DNA of 64,000 bases from Micromonospora sp. Llam0 (GTDB taxonomy: Bacteria > Actinomycetota > Actinomycetes > Mycobacteriales > Micromonosporaceae): assembly GCF_003751085.1 (NCBI RefSeq), contig NZ_RJJY01000002.1, positions 682,001 through 746,000 of the forward strand. Reading direction: 5' to 3'. Positions within the stretch are counted from its first letter, which is position 1. Each line of letters starts with the position of its first letter. Of the stretch, positions 16,199-24,564 are shown one piece after another. The translations under genes were made by a program, and so were the position numbers. Below the pieces are notes generated by a model. The model saw only the letters and a program-made list of their open reading frames with translations, was not told the origin of the DNA and did not search any database.

Positions 16199-16678
16199 GT
16201 GAAGGAGCCAGACGCCGGCGGCCAGATCCGCCCGCCATCACCGCAGTCCCCGCAGACCGGCGCCGGGCCGGCACCAGCCGACGGGCAACCGCCGCGCGGC
16301 GAGCTACCGCCACCGGGCCAGTACCCGCCGCCGGGCCAGTACCCGCCGCCGGGCTATCCGGCCGGCGAGTATCCATACGGCGGGTACCCGTACGGCTACG
16401 CCGCGCCGCAGCCAATGAACAGCATGGCACTCGCGTCGTTCATCGTGTCGCTGGTCAGCCTGTTCAGCTGCCCGCTGCTCGGTGGGATCTCGGTCTACCT
16501 CGGGCGCCGGGCTCGCGACGAGATTCGCCGGACCGGCCAGCAGGGCGACGGGCTCGCCCAGGCCGGCGTGATCATCGGCTGGTGCGGGGTCGGCTTCGGG
16601 GTGCTGATAGCACTGTTCATGGTGGTCTACTTCGGATTCATTCTCGCCATGCTCAACAACACCACGGCCGGCTTCTGA
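16199..16678 (+). CDS. DUF4190 membrane protein, copy 2
   Basis: A 159-residue paralogue of the preceding gene. The N-terminal 72 residues are Pro/Tyr/Gly-rich with PPPGQY repeats; the DUF4190 core has 'SMALASFIVSLVSLFSCPLL', 'GRRARDEIRRTGQQGDGLAQAG' and a C-terminal membrane helix. GTG at 16199 is preceded at 7 bases by AGAAGGAG, a strong ribosome-binding site. Co-transcription with copy 1 is likely. The two copies share the core but have differently repeated N-termini, suggesting an old duplication. Confidence 0.85.
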   Translation: MKEPDAGGQIRPPSPQSPQTGAGPAPADGQPPRGELPPPGQYPPPGQYPPPGYPAGEYPYGGYPYGYAAPQPMNSMALASFIVSLVSLFSCPLLGGISVYLGRRARDEIRRTGQQGDGLAQAGVIIGWCGVGFGVLIALFMVVYFGFILAMLNNTTAGF

Positions 16679-16773
16679 GCTTGGCGGCCGCGCCGTCGGG
16701 CAGCGGTCCGGCCAGATGGCGGTCCGGCCGGGCAGCGGTCCGGCCGGGAGGGCGGTGCGCGGGCGAGGTCCGG

Positions 16774-17730
16774 TCAGGCCGGCGGCCCCGCCTCCGGCGG
16801 CAGCGGCGGCGACGTGCGGCTGCGGGTCCCGCCGAGCACGACCACCGCGACACCGACCAGCAACAACCCGAGCCCGGGCAACGCGGCGGTACGGGGCACC
16901 TGGCCCAGCCACAGCCAGGCGATCAGCGCGGCGCCGGGCACCTCCAGCAGGATGAGCACGCTGACCGTGGTCGCGGGAATCTTGTGCAGGGCGTAGCTGA
17001 ACATCGAATGACCGAGCAGCTGGGCACCGACCACCAGGCCGAGCACCGCCAACCAGGCCGAGCCGGGAAACCCGGTCAGTTGGATCCCGCCGGCCAGGCA
17101 GACGACGAGCAGCACGCCCGCGCAGACGCCGTAGCAGATCGTGGTGTACGTGGTGGTGCTGATCGTCTGCCGGGCCTGCTCGCCGAGCGCGGTGTAGCAG
17201 GCGGCGAAGACCGCCCCGGCCAGAGCCAGCAGGTCACCGAGGACAGCCTGCGCGTCGAACCCGACGTCGGCCCCGGTGGCGAGCACCGCGCCGAGCACCG
17301 CGAGACCGATCCCACCCCAGGTGACCAGCGGCAGTCGCCGGCCCTGAGCCAGCGCGATCAGGCCCTGCCAGACCGGCTGGGTGGCGACCAGCGCCGTGGC
17401 GGTCGCCACCGAGGTGAGCTGTGCGCTCGGCATCCAGGTACCGAAGTGCGCGGCGAGTGCGACACCGGCCAACGCGCTCCAGCCGGCCTGGCTGCGGCCG
17501 CCCGGTCGGGCCAGCAGCCGCAGCTCGGGCCGGCGCCGGGCCAGTACGAAGGGCGCGACCGCACCGGTGGCCAGCACATTGCGCCAGAAGGCCACAGCGA
17601 GGGCGGGCGCGGCGGCGAAGGCGATCAGCGGCGCCGAGGTGGACACGGCAAGTACGGCGATCGCGGTGGCACCGGTGGCGAGCAGCTCACCCCGGCCGCC
17701 CGGACCGGAGGGGTGGGCACCGGGGGACAC
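16774..17730 (-). CDS. EamA/DMT-family transporter
   Basis: A 318-residue protein with about ten transmembrane segments in two EamA repeats, the typical drug/metabolite exporter layout (e.g. 'FAAAPALAVAFWRNVLATGA', 'LLALAGAVFAACYTALGE', 'LLGHSMFSYALHKIPATTVS'). Substrate cannot be predicted. Convergent with the DUF4190 pair; the 95-base gap before its stop contains short GGTCCGGCC repeats but no clear terminator. Divergent from the hypothetical gene at 17855. Confidence 0.88.
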   Translation of the reverse strand: MSPGAHPSGPGGRGELLATGATAIAVLAVSTSAPLIAFAAAPALAVAFWRNVLATGAVAPFVLARRRPELRLLARPGGRSQAGWSALAGVALAAHFGTWMPSAQLTSVATATALVATQPVWQGLIALAQGRRLPLVTWGGIGLAVLGAVLATGADVGFDAQAVLGDLLALAGAVFAACYTALGEQARQTISTTTYTTICYGVCAGVLLVVCLAGGIQLTGFPGSAWLAVLGLVVGAQLLGHSMFSYALHKIPATTVSVLILLEVPGAALIAWLWLGQVPRTAALPGLGLLLVGVAVVVLGGTRSRTSPPLPPEAGPPA

Positions 17731-17854
17731 GGGATCTGATCCTCACAGACCACCGACCGGGTCCGTGCACCGGGACCGCGTCGACCGGCCACGGCGTCAC
17801 CTGCTGGCCGGCTCCGGCGCGACACCGCGCCGGGACTACGGCAGGATGGTCGAC

Positions 17855-18370
17855 ATGACCGACCCGACAGAAACCGGCGGGCCCGTCCCACTGGTGGATG
17901 AAGCCGGCAAGAAGGCTGCGGTCGCGTGGGTCTCGGTCGACGGCGCCCCCGCCCGGGCCCTGTGGTGCGTGCCGGCCGATGGCTCGCTGCACGTGGTGAC
18001 CGGGACCGGCGAGCAGTCCGCCGCCGGTCTGGCGGCCGGCGTACCGGCGACGGTGACGCTGCGGGGCGATCACGGCGGCCGGATCGTGTCCTGGCCCGCC
18101 GAGGTAACCCTGATCGAGCCGGCCGACCCCGACTGGGAGTCGGTCGCGGCCCAGGTGGCCGCCAAGCGGCTGAACGCCCCGGGCAGCCCGGCCGACCTGG
18201 TGCGACGGTGGGCCGACGAGTGCCAGCTGTACCGCCTGACCCCGGCCGGGCCGCCGGTGGCGGCCGGCGCGTCACTGCCGGACGGATCGCTCGCCGCGCC
18301 GCCCCGCCCCAGCACGGTCACCCGGCCGACCCGTCGTCCGTTCCGCCTGCACCGGGTCCGCCGACGCTGA
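17855..18370 (+). CDS. conserved hypothetical protein, FMN-binding split-barrel-like
   Basis: About 171 residues, no firm family recognition. The pattern 'ALWCVPADGSLHVVTGTGEQ', 'GVPATVTLRGDHGGRIVSWPAEV' and a C-terminal 'RLTPAG' resembles the pyridoxamine-phosphate-oxidase-like split barrel, as far as can be judged by eye. The basic C-terminal tail (RPTRRPFRLHRVRRR) is unusual. ATG at 17855, or the in-frame ATG 9 bases upstream, are equally possible. It is divergent from the EamA gene and convergent with phzF. Confidence 0.7.
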   Translation: MTDPTETGGPVPLVDEAGKKAAVAWVSVDGAPARALWCVPADGSLHVVTGTGEQSAAGLAAGVPATVTLRGDHGGRIVSWPAEVTLIEPADPDWESVAAQVAAKRLNAPGSPADLVRRWADECQLYRLTPAGPPVAAGASLPDGSLAAPPRPSTVTRPTRRPFRLHRVRRR

Positions 18371-18434
18371 ACCACGCCAGGGCCCACGCCGTGCCGCGGT
18401 CTGGACAACCGGGCGACCCACGCCGGATCGAAGG

Positions 18435-19331
18435 TCAGCCGACGAACGGCGGTACGGCGATCTGCCCGCTGGCGATCGGCACCACCTGGCCGGCGACGGT
18501 GGCGCTCCGCGCCCGTCCACCCAGCGCGGTCACCGTACAGTCCAACGTCGATGGACGGCCCAGCTCGACCCCCTGCCGGACGAGATACCGTGACTGGCCG
18601 TTGGCCGGCAGCAGACCGCTGCCCACCGCCCAGACGCCGAGGCCGAGGGCGGCGGACCCGGTAGCCGGGTCCTCGGTCACCCCGGCTCCCGGGCAGAAGA
18701 CCCGGCAGTGCGCCGTCGGCCGCTCCGGCTCCCCCGCCGGGGAGCCGGCCACCGCCCAGGTCAGCACGCTGACCATCCCGACGCCGGCCCGGGCGGCGGC
18801 CGCCGGGTCACAGGTCGCTCGGGCGAGCGCTTCGGGACGTACGCACAGGTAGTCGAACTCCAGACCACAGCCGGCCCGGCGGGGTGCCGGACCGGTGTGG
18901 TCGGCCGCGGTCAGACCGACCGCGGCCAGCAGCGGGGCCGGGTCCACCGGCGCCCCGAGAGTCGGCTCGCCGCCGCGCAGTGTGGCGTACCCGTGCTCGG
19001 TCAGCTCGACCGGCAGCAACCCGGCACCGCACTGCTGGGTCACCGTCCCGGCACTCACCAGGCCTCGCCGGCCGGCGGTGACCGCCGCACCGATGCTCGG
19101 ATGCCCGGCGAACGGAAGTTCCTTCTCCGGTGTGAAGATCCTCACCCGGTAGCTGGCGTCCCGGGTGCCGGGCGGTAGGACGAACACCGTCTCGGACAGG
19201 TTGAACTCCCGCGCGATCGCCTGCATCTGGTCGACGGCCAGCGCATCGGCACCGAACACCACGGCGAGCGGGTTCCCGGTGAACGGCCGGTCGGTGAAGA
19301 CGTCGACGATCTCGTACCGGAGGCTGGACAT
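18435..19331 (-). CDS. PhzF-family isomerase/epimerase-like protein
   Basis: A 298-residue protein with the diaminopimelate-epimerase-like PhzF fold. The N-terminal 'YEIVDVFTDRPFTGNPLAVV' and the family's catalytic Glu in 'NLSETVFVLPP' are visible, as are 'GHPSIGAA' and the C-terminal 'EDPATGSAALGLGVW'. PhzF itself isomerises dihydro-hydroxyanthranilate, but most actinobacterial homologues sit outside phenazine clusters, as here, and their substrates are unknown. It is divergent from the MgtE-N/CBS gene with only about 26 bases between starts. Confidence 0.9.
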   Translation of the reverse strand: MSSLRYEIVDVFTDRPFTGNPLAVVFGADALAVDQMQAIAREFNLSETVFVLPPGTRDASYRVRIFTPEKELPFAGHPSIGAAVTAGRRGLVSAGTVTQQCGAGLLPVELTEHGYATLRGGEPTLGAPVDPAPLLAAVGLTAADHTGPAPRRAGCGLEFDYLCVRPEALARATCDPAAAARAGVGMVSVLTWAVAGSPAGEPERPTAHCRVFCPGAGVTEDPATGSAALGLGVWAVGSGLLPANGQSRYLVRQGVELGRPSTLDCTVTALGGRARSATVAGQVVPIASGQIAVPPFVG

Positions 19332-19357
19332 GAAACAAACCCTACGGCCCGTACGCT

Positions 19358-20629
19358 GTGGCCGTGACTACGGCGACCAGGGTGTACGTCGCCCGGCTTG
19401 CCGGGCTCGCCGTCTTCGACCCCAACGGCGACCAGGTCGGGCGGGTCCGGGACGCGGTGGTACGGCTGCGGACCACCAACCGGCCACCTCAGGTGGTCGG
19501 ACTGGTGGCGGAGATGCCGATGCGTCGGCGGATCTTCCTGCCGATGGGCCGGGTTACCGCGATCGACCCGGAGTCGGTGCTGCTCAACACCGGCACCCTC
19601 AACCTGCGGCGGTTCGAGAAACGGCCGAACGAGTTGCTGGTGCTGGAGGACCTGCTGGACCGGCGGGTCCGGTTCGACCCTGAGGATCAGCCCGGTTCGG
19701 TGGTGGACGTCGCGATGGAGGCGAACCGGGTCGGCGAGTGGTCGCTGACCCGGGTCGCGGTCCGGGAGATCACCGGGCGGTTGACCCGACGCGGTCACCT
19801 GCACCAGCTCGACTGGCACCGGGTGCGCGGGCTGATCGGGCTACCGGACACCCAGGGCACGGCCGGGCTGCTCTCCGTACTCGATCAGATGCGCGCGGCG
19901 GACCTGGCGAACGCCCTGCAGGATCTCCCGGACAGCCGCCGGCACGAGATCGCCGCCGCGCTCGACGACGAACGCCTCGCCGACGTGCTGGAGGAGTTGC
20001 CCGAGCACGACCAGGTGGCGATCCTGACCGCGCTGGACCGGGAACGCGCCGCCGACGTACTGGAGGAGATGGATCCGGACGACGCGGCCGACCTGTTGGC
20101 CGAGTTGCCGCCGCCGGAGCAGGACGTGCTGCTGGATCTGATGGAGCCGGACGAAGCGGACTCGGTACGCCAGTTGCTGCAGTACCAGGCGGGGACCGCC
20201 GGTAGCGTGATGACCTCCGAGCCGGTGATCCTGACGCCGGACGCCACCGTCGCCGAGGCGTTGGCCCGGATCCGGGAGCCGCAGCTACCGCCGGCGATCG
20301 CCGCCCAGGTCTTCGTCGCGCGGGCGCCGATGGCCACCCCGACCGGTAAGTACCTGGGTGTGGTGCACTTCCAGCGGCTGCTGCGGGAGCCGCCGGCGGA
20401 ACTGCTCGGCGGGGTGGTGGACAGCGGCATCGACCCGTTGCAGCCGGAGACGCCGCTGCTGGAGATCACCCGACGGATGGCGACCTACGACCTGGTGGCG
20501 ATGCCGGTGGTCGACGCGACGAACCGGCTGGTCGGCGCGGTGACCGTGGACGACGTGCTGGACCATTCGCTGCCGGCGGACTGGCGGGACCGGGACACCC
20601 CGCTCGACGACGGGAGCGCAGATGGCTGA
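19358..20629 (+). CDS. PRC-barrel / MgtE-N / CBS-domain protein without transporter domain
   Basis: A 423-residue soluble protein. A PRC-barrel-like N-terminus ('LAVFDPNGDQVGRVRDAVV') precedes an MgtE_N superhelix of repeated 'RADVLEELPEHDQVAIL' units (about 180-290) and two CBS domains ending 'LVAMPVVDATNRLVGAVTVDDVLDH'. The MgtE channel membrane domain is absent, so it is probably a magnesium- or nucleotide-sensing regulator rather than a transporter. It matches the Rv1232c position and architecture. Starts at GTG 19358 or 19364. The 3' end overlaps the DUF1003 gene by 8 bases. Confidence 0.88.
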   Translation: MAVTTATRVYVARLAGLAVFDPNGDQVGRVRDAVVRLRTTNRPPQVVGLVAEMPMRRRIFLPMGRVTAIDPESVLLNTGTLNLRRFEKRPNELLVLEDLLDRRVRFDPEDQPGSVVDVAMEANRVGEWSLTRVAVREITGRLTRRGHLHQLDWHRVRGLIGLPDTQGTAGLLSVLDQMRAADLANALQDLPDSRRHEIAAALDDERLADVLEELPEHDQVAILTALDRERAADVLEEMDPDDAADLLAELPPPEQDVLLDLMEPDEADSVRQLLQYQAGTAGSVMTSEPVILTPDATVAEALARIREPQLPPAIAAQVFVARAPMATPTGKYLGVVHFQRLLREPPAELLGGVVDSGIDPLQPETPLLEITRRMATYDLVAMPVVDATNRLVGAVTVDDVLDHSLPADWRDRDTPLDDGSADG

Positions 20630-21200
20630 GCACCGCCGGACCGTACGTCTGGACCAGCCGCGCGATCCTGGCCGGCTGTCGCTGCCCCGCTACGACCCGG
20701 AGGCGTTCGGGCAGTGGGCCGAGGCGATCGCCCGGTTCATGGGCACCGCCCGGTTCCTGGTCTACATGACGGTCTTCGTCGTCGGCTGGATCGCCTGGAA
20801 CACCCTCGCCCCGGCGGACCTGCGCTTCGACCCGTACACCTTCACGTTCCTGACCCTGATGTTGTCGGTCCAGGCCTCGTACGCGGCGCCGCTGATCCTG
20901 CTGGCGCAGAACCGGCAGGCCGACCGGGACCGGGTCTCGCTGGAGGAGGACCGGCGGCGCGCGGCGATGCAGAAGGCCGACACCGAGTACCTGGCCCGGG
21001 AGATCGCCTCGCTGCGGGTGGCGGTGGGCGAGGTGGCGACCCGTGACTTCCTGCGGTCGGAGCTGAGCCGGCTGGCCGAGGAGCTCGACGAGCAGGCGTA
21101 CCGCCGGCACCGGCTGGACCGCCGCCCGGTGGAGGGGCCACAGCCGCCGGACAGCCGACCGGACCTGCCGCCGGACGGGACCGCGGCCGCCGGACAGTGA
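20622..21200 (+). CDS. DUF1003 membrane protein
   Basis: A 192-residue protein with two transmembrane segments ('FLVYMTVFVVGWIAWNTLA' and 'FLTLMLSVQASYAAPLILLA') joined by a short loop, the DUF1003 hallmark, followed by an acidic/basic helical stretch likely to form a coiled coil ('EEDRRRAAMQKADTEYLARE'). The family is unstudied. Its start lies inside the end of the MgtE-N/CBS gene, so the two are coupled; the pairing recurs in actinobacteria and hints at a common role in cation homeostasis. Confidence 0.88.
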   Translation: MAEHRRTVRLDQPRDPGRLSLPRYDPEAFGQWAEAIARFMGTARFLVYMTVFVVGWIAWNTLAPADLRFDPYTFTFLTLMLSVQASYAAPLILLAQNRQADRDRVSLEEDRRRAAMQKADTEYLAREIASLRVAVGEVATRDFLRSELSRLAEELDEQAYRRHRLDRRPVEGPQPPDSRPDLPPDGTAAAGQ

Positions 21201-21238
21201 CCGACGGCGACCTGCACACCCGACGTAGCATGGCGAGC

Positions 21239-22387
21239 ATGTCCGCACCGACCAGCACCGTCAACGACGCCATCAACGCCGCCCTGGCCACGGTCAACGA
21301 CCCGGAGATCCGCCGCCCCATCACCGAGCTCGGCATGGTGCGCTCCGCGACGATCGACGCCGCCGGCCGGGTACGGGTCGAGCTGCTGCTGACGGTCGCC
21401 GGCTGCCCGTTGAAGGACAAACTTCGCACCGACATCACCGAGGCGGTGACCCGGGTGCCCGGGGTCACCGGGGTGGACGTCGACTTCGGTGTGATGAGCC
21501 CGGAGCAGCGCAAGTCGCTGCAGGAGCAGCTGCGCGGCGGTTCCGCCGGCGCCGAACCGGTCATCCCGTTCGCCCAGCCCGGGTCCCGCACCCGGGTCTA
21601 CGCGGTGGCCAGCGGCAAGGGCGGGGTCGGCAAGTCCAGCGTGACGGTGAACCTGGCGGCCGCGCTCGCGACGCGCGGGCTGTCGGTCGGGGTGATCGAC
21701 GCCGACATCTACGGACATTCGGTGCCCCGGATGCTCGGCGCGGAGGGAAGGCCGACCCGGGTCGAGGAGATGATCATGCCGCCGCAGTCGCACGGCGTGA
21801 AGGTCATCTCGATCGGCATGTTCACCGCCGGCAACGCGGCGGTGGTCTGGCGTGGGCCGATGCTGCACCGGGCGCTGCAGCAGTTCCTCGCCGACGTCTA
21901 CTGGGGTGACCTGGACGTACTGCTGCTGGACCTGCCGCCGGGCACCGGGGACGTGGCGATCTCCCTGGCCCAGCTGCTGCCCAACGCCGAGATCCTGGTG
22001 GTGACCACGCCGCAGGCGGCCGCCGCCGAGGTGGCCGAACGGGCCGGTGCCATCGCGCTGCAGACCCACCAGCGGCTGGTCGGCGTGGTGGAGAACATGT
22101 CCTGGCTGGAGCTGCCCACCGGGGAACGGATGGAGATCTTCGGCAGCGGCGGCGGCGGCACTGTCGCCGAGTCGCTGACCCGCACCGTCGGCGCCCAGGT
22201 GCCGCTCCTCGGCCAGATTCCGCTGGACACCCGGGTACGGGAGACCGGTGACCGCGGCACCCCGATCGTGCTGGCCGATCCGCAGGCCCCGGCGGCCCGG
22301 GCGCTCGATGCGGTCGCCGACCGGCTCGCGGTCCGTCGCGAGTCGCTGCTGGGCAAACCCCTGGGCCTGCGGCCGTCCGCCGGCTGA
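21239..22387 (+). CDS. mrp: Mrp/NBP35-family iron-sulfur carrier ATPase
   Basis: About 382 residues. An N-terminal MIP18/DUF59 domain ('VNDPEIRRPITELGM') is fused to a ParA-like P-loop ATPase with 'VASGKGGVGKSSVTVNLAAAL', 'GVIDADIYGHSVPRML' and 'LLLDLPPGTGDVAI'. Such proteins assemble or carry Fe-S clusters, but the C-terminal C-x2-C motif of many homologues is not obvious here, as in other actinobacterial versions. The preferred start is ATG 21239 (MSAPTSTV); ATG 21230 and GTG 21197 are in frame. It sits in the same cluster as tatB and htrA, convergent with them. Confidence 0.92.
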   Translation: MSAPTSTVNDAINAALATVNDPEIRRPITELGMVRSATIDAAGRVRVELLLTVAGCPLKDKLRTDITEAVTRVPGVTGVDVDFGVMSPEQRKSLQEQLRGGSAGAEPVIPFAQPGSRTRVYAVASGKGGVGKSSVTVNLAAALATRGLSVGVIDADIYGHSVPRMLGAEGRPTRVEEMIMPPQSHGVKVISIGMFTAGNAAVVWRGPMLHRALQQFLADVYWGDLDVLLLDLPPGTGDVAISLAQLLPNAEILVVTTPQAAAAEVAERAGAIALQTHQRLVGVVENMSWLELPTGERMEIFGSGGGGTVAESLTRTVGAQVPLLGQIPLDTRVRETGDRGTPIVLADPQAPAARALDAVADRLAVRRESLLGKPLGLRPSAG

Positions 22388-22400
22388 CCGTCAGAGGGCG

Positions 22401-22901
22401 TCAGGTGGCGTCGGCGTCCAACGTCCTGGCCGGGACGGCGGCTGGATTGGTCCCGGCGGCCGGGCTGGTCCCGGCGGCCAGGCCGGTATCGGCGGCCGGG
22501 CTGGTCGTGGCAGCCGACCTGCTGGCACCACCGGTCACCGTCGTCGGCTTCGCGGCGGACTTCAGATCGGCCGCTTCGGCGACCTCACGCAGCTCGTCGC
22601 GGACCCCGCTGACGTCGGAACGCAGGTCGTCGTAGACGCCCTGCAACGGCTTGCGCAGCGCGGCCTCGTCCTCCTCGCTGAGCAGGTGCTTGCGGATGAA
22701 CGCCTTGGGGTGCAGGTCCTCGAGCTGGATGTCGGTGCCCAGTTCACGGCCGAGGTCCGAGGTGGCGTTACGGGCCATGTTGCGCAGATTGCGCAGCATC
22801 CGCAGGCCGTCGGAGATGACCTGCGGCAACCGGTCACCGAAGATCAACAAAGCGAGCAGCAGGAGCAGACCGATCTCCCACCAGTTCAGGTTGTCGAACA
22901 T
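22401..22901 (-). CDS. tatB: Sec-independent translocase subunit TatB
   Basis: A 166-residue protein with one short N-terminal transmembrane helix ('WWEIGLLLLLALLIFGDRLP'), a Pro/Gly hinge and an amphipathic helix ('VISDGLRMLRNLRNMARNA'), then a long Ala/Thr-rich tail containing repeated 'AAGTSPAAGT' units. This is the TatA/B layout; the length and genomic position beside htrA identify TatB, as for Rv1224. It recruits twin-arginine precursors together with TatC, which is not in this window. Confidence 0.88.
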   Translation of the reverse strand: MFDNLNWWEIGLLLLLALLIFGDRLPQVISDGLRMLRNLRNMARNATSDLGRELGTDIQLEDLHPKAFIRKHLLSEEDEAALRKPLQGVYDDLRSDVSGVRDELREVAEAADLKSAAKPTTVTGGASRSAATTSPAADTGLAAGTSPAAGTNPAAVPARTLDADAT

Positions 22902-22978
22902 GCTCCGGGCCTCCCTGTGCCGCCGTCGAAGGCAAGGGTACGCACGTCACCAGCCGGTCCGGGAGGGCCGACCGGGTG

Positions 22979-24406
22979 TTACTTGGCGTCGGCGGCCAAG
23001 GTCACCGAGGCCGACCGGGCCTCGCTGCCCCGGCGGTAGTCGACCGTCACGACCGACCCGGGGGCGTACTTGCGCACCAGCGCGATCAGGTCGGTCGCCT
23101 GGTCCAGGGGCCGACCGTCGATCCGCAGCACCACGTCGCCGGCCTGCAGGCCGGCGGCGTCCGCCGGCCCGCCGTCGACCACCTCACTGAGCCGGACACC
23201 GGCACCGGGGGTACGGGCGGCGTCGGTCACCTGAGCACCGAAGATCGTCCGCCGGGCCGTGCCAGTGTCGATGATCTCCTGGGTGATCCGCTTCGCGTGG
23301 TTGATCGGGATGGCGAAGGCGAGACCGATGTTGCCGGCCGTCTCCTCGTCGGCGGCCAGCGACTTGATCACCGAGTTGACACCGATCACCCGGCCGGCGG
23401 CGTCCACCAGCGGGCCGCCCGAGTTGCCCTGGTTCACCGCCGCGTCGGTCTGGATCGCCGCGTAGTAGCGCACCTGGCCGCCGGGCTCCCCAGCCTGGAT
23501 GGTGCGGTCGAGGGCGCTGACGATCCCCGAGGTGACCGTGTTGGTCAGCGCGAGCGGCGAGCCGAAGGCGAGCACCGGATCGCCGACCGCGATCGCCTCG
23601 GAGTCGCCGAACTCGACCGGCGTCAGCCCGGTCCGGTCGACCTTGATCACCGCCACATCCGATTCCGGCTCCTGGCCGACGATCGAGGCCCGCGCGGTCG
23701 AGCCGTCGTTGAACAGCACCATCGCCTCCTCGGCCCCCACCCCGACCACGTGGTCGTTGGTGATCACGTAGCCGTCGGCGGTGGCGACGAAGCCGGAGCC
23801 GACGCTCTGCCCGCCCGGCCCGCTCACCTGCACGGTCACCACGCTCGGCAGGACCCGTTGGGCCACCCCGGCCAGCGAGTCGGCCGGCCGCTGCGCCGCC
23901 CCGGGCGGATCGGCCGGCGAGCCGCCGAGCACCGTCCCGGCACCGGCGACACCACCCCGGACCGCGAAGGCGAACCCGAGGGCACCGCCGAGGCTTCCGG
24001 CGAGCAGCGCGGCGATCACCGACACGACCACGTACGGCGTGAACCCACGGCGTACCGCCGGCTCCGGTTCGACGACCGGTTCCGGACCCTCGCCGGTGCC
24101 GGCAGCACCCGGCGGGACGTCGACCACCACCGCAGCCGGCGCGTACGGATCACGCCAGGGATCCCGCAACGCGTCCGACCACCACGGCGACGGCTGCGCC
24201 GACGGGCCGTACGACGGCGAACCGGCCGCCGGTCGGTGCACCGGTACCGATGCGCCGTACGACGGCGGGTAGGGCGGCGGACCGGCCACCGGCGGGTACG
24301 GCGGAGTCGGTGCGGGACCGTACGGCCCAGCCCACCCGCCGACCGGCGGCTGGTGCCCCGGCGGTGCGATCCCGTCGGCCTGGCGCCAGTTTCCGCCGTC
24401 GGTCAC
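22979..24406 (-). CDS. htrA: HtrA/DegP-like S1C serine protease with PDZ domain
   Basis: A membrane-anchored protease of about 475 residues. The cytoplasmic N-terminus is Pro/Tyr-rich; one transmembrane helix ('VVVSVIAALLAGSLGGALGF') precedes a trypsin-like domain with His in 'ITNDHVVGV', Asp in 'ESDVAVIKV' and Ser in 'GNSGGPL', then a C-terminal PDZ domain ('AGLQAGDVVLRIDGRPL'). Degrades or refolds damaged extracytoplasmic proteins. Start GTG at 24406 follows GGGAGG with ideal spacing; longer readings to 24424 or 24499 are possible. In relatives it is downstream of sigE-rseA; here IS elements lie 160 bases upstream, so its usual promoter may be lost. Confidence 0.92.
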   Translation of the reverse strand: MTDGGNWRQADGIAPPGHQPPVGGWAGPYGPAPTPPYPPVAGPPPYPPSYGASVPVHRPAAGSPSYGPSAQPSPWWSDALRDPWRDPYAPAAVVVDVPPGAAGTGEGPEPVVEPEPAVRRGFTPYVVVSVIAALLAGSLGGALGFAFAVRGGVAGAGTVLGGSPADPPGAAQRPADSLAGVAQRVLPSVVTVQVSGPGGQSVGSGFVATADGYVITNDHVVGVGAEEAMVLFNDGSTARASIVGQEPESDVAVIKVDRTGLTPVEFGDSEAIAVGDPVLAFGSPLALTNTVTSGIVSALDRTIQAGEPGGQVRYYAAIQTDAAVNQGNSGGPLVDAAGRVIGVNSVIKSLAADEETAGNIGLAFAIPINHAKRITQEIIDTGTARRTIFGAQVTDAARTPGAGVRLSEVVDGGPADAAGLQAGDVVLRIDGRPLDQATDLIALVRKYAPGSVVTVDYRRGSEARSASVTLAADAK

Positions 24407-24499
24407 GGTTGCCTCCCAGTCCATCCCCCAGCGCGACGGCACCGGTCCGATCGGTGACATCGCTCCGCGTCCAGGATTGCACGGATAATCGAAGAACAT

Positions 24500-24560
24500 T
24501 CAGTGGTCGCCGAACAGCGGTGTGCCCCGGTGCCCGCCCAGCCGGTCGACCAGCGGCGCT
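24500..24560 (-). pseudogene. possible 3' remnant of an anti-sigma (rseA-like) gene
   Basis: The minus strand between the IS border and htrA reads as an open frame of 19 codons, A-P-L-V-D-R-L-G-G-H-R-G-T-P-L-F-G-D-H then TGA, with 18 of 19 third positions G or C. Its place directly upstream of htrA is where the anti-sigma gene ends in relatives. The alternative frames are also GC-rich at third positions, so this is a suggestion, not a proof. Confidence 0.3.
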
Positions 24561-24564
24561 CTAG
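24561..24564. repeat. CTAG target-site duplication, left copy
   Basis: One of three CTAG tetranucleotides flanking the IS pair (24561, 26234, 27270). CTAG fits the YTAR target preference known for IS701- and IS5-type elements. Confidence 0.55.
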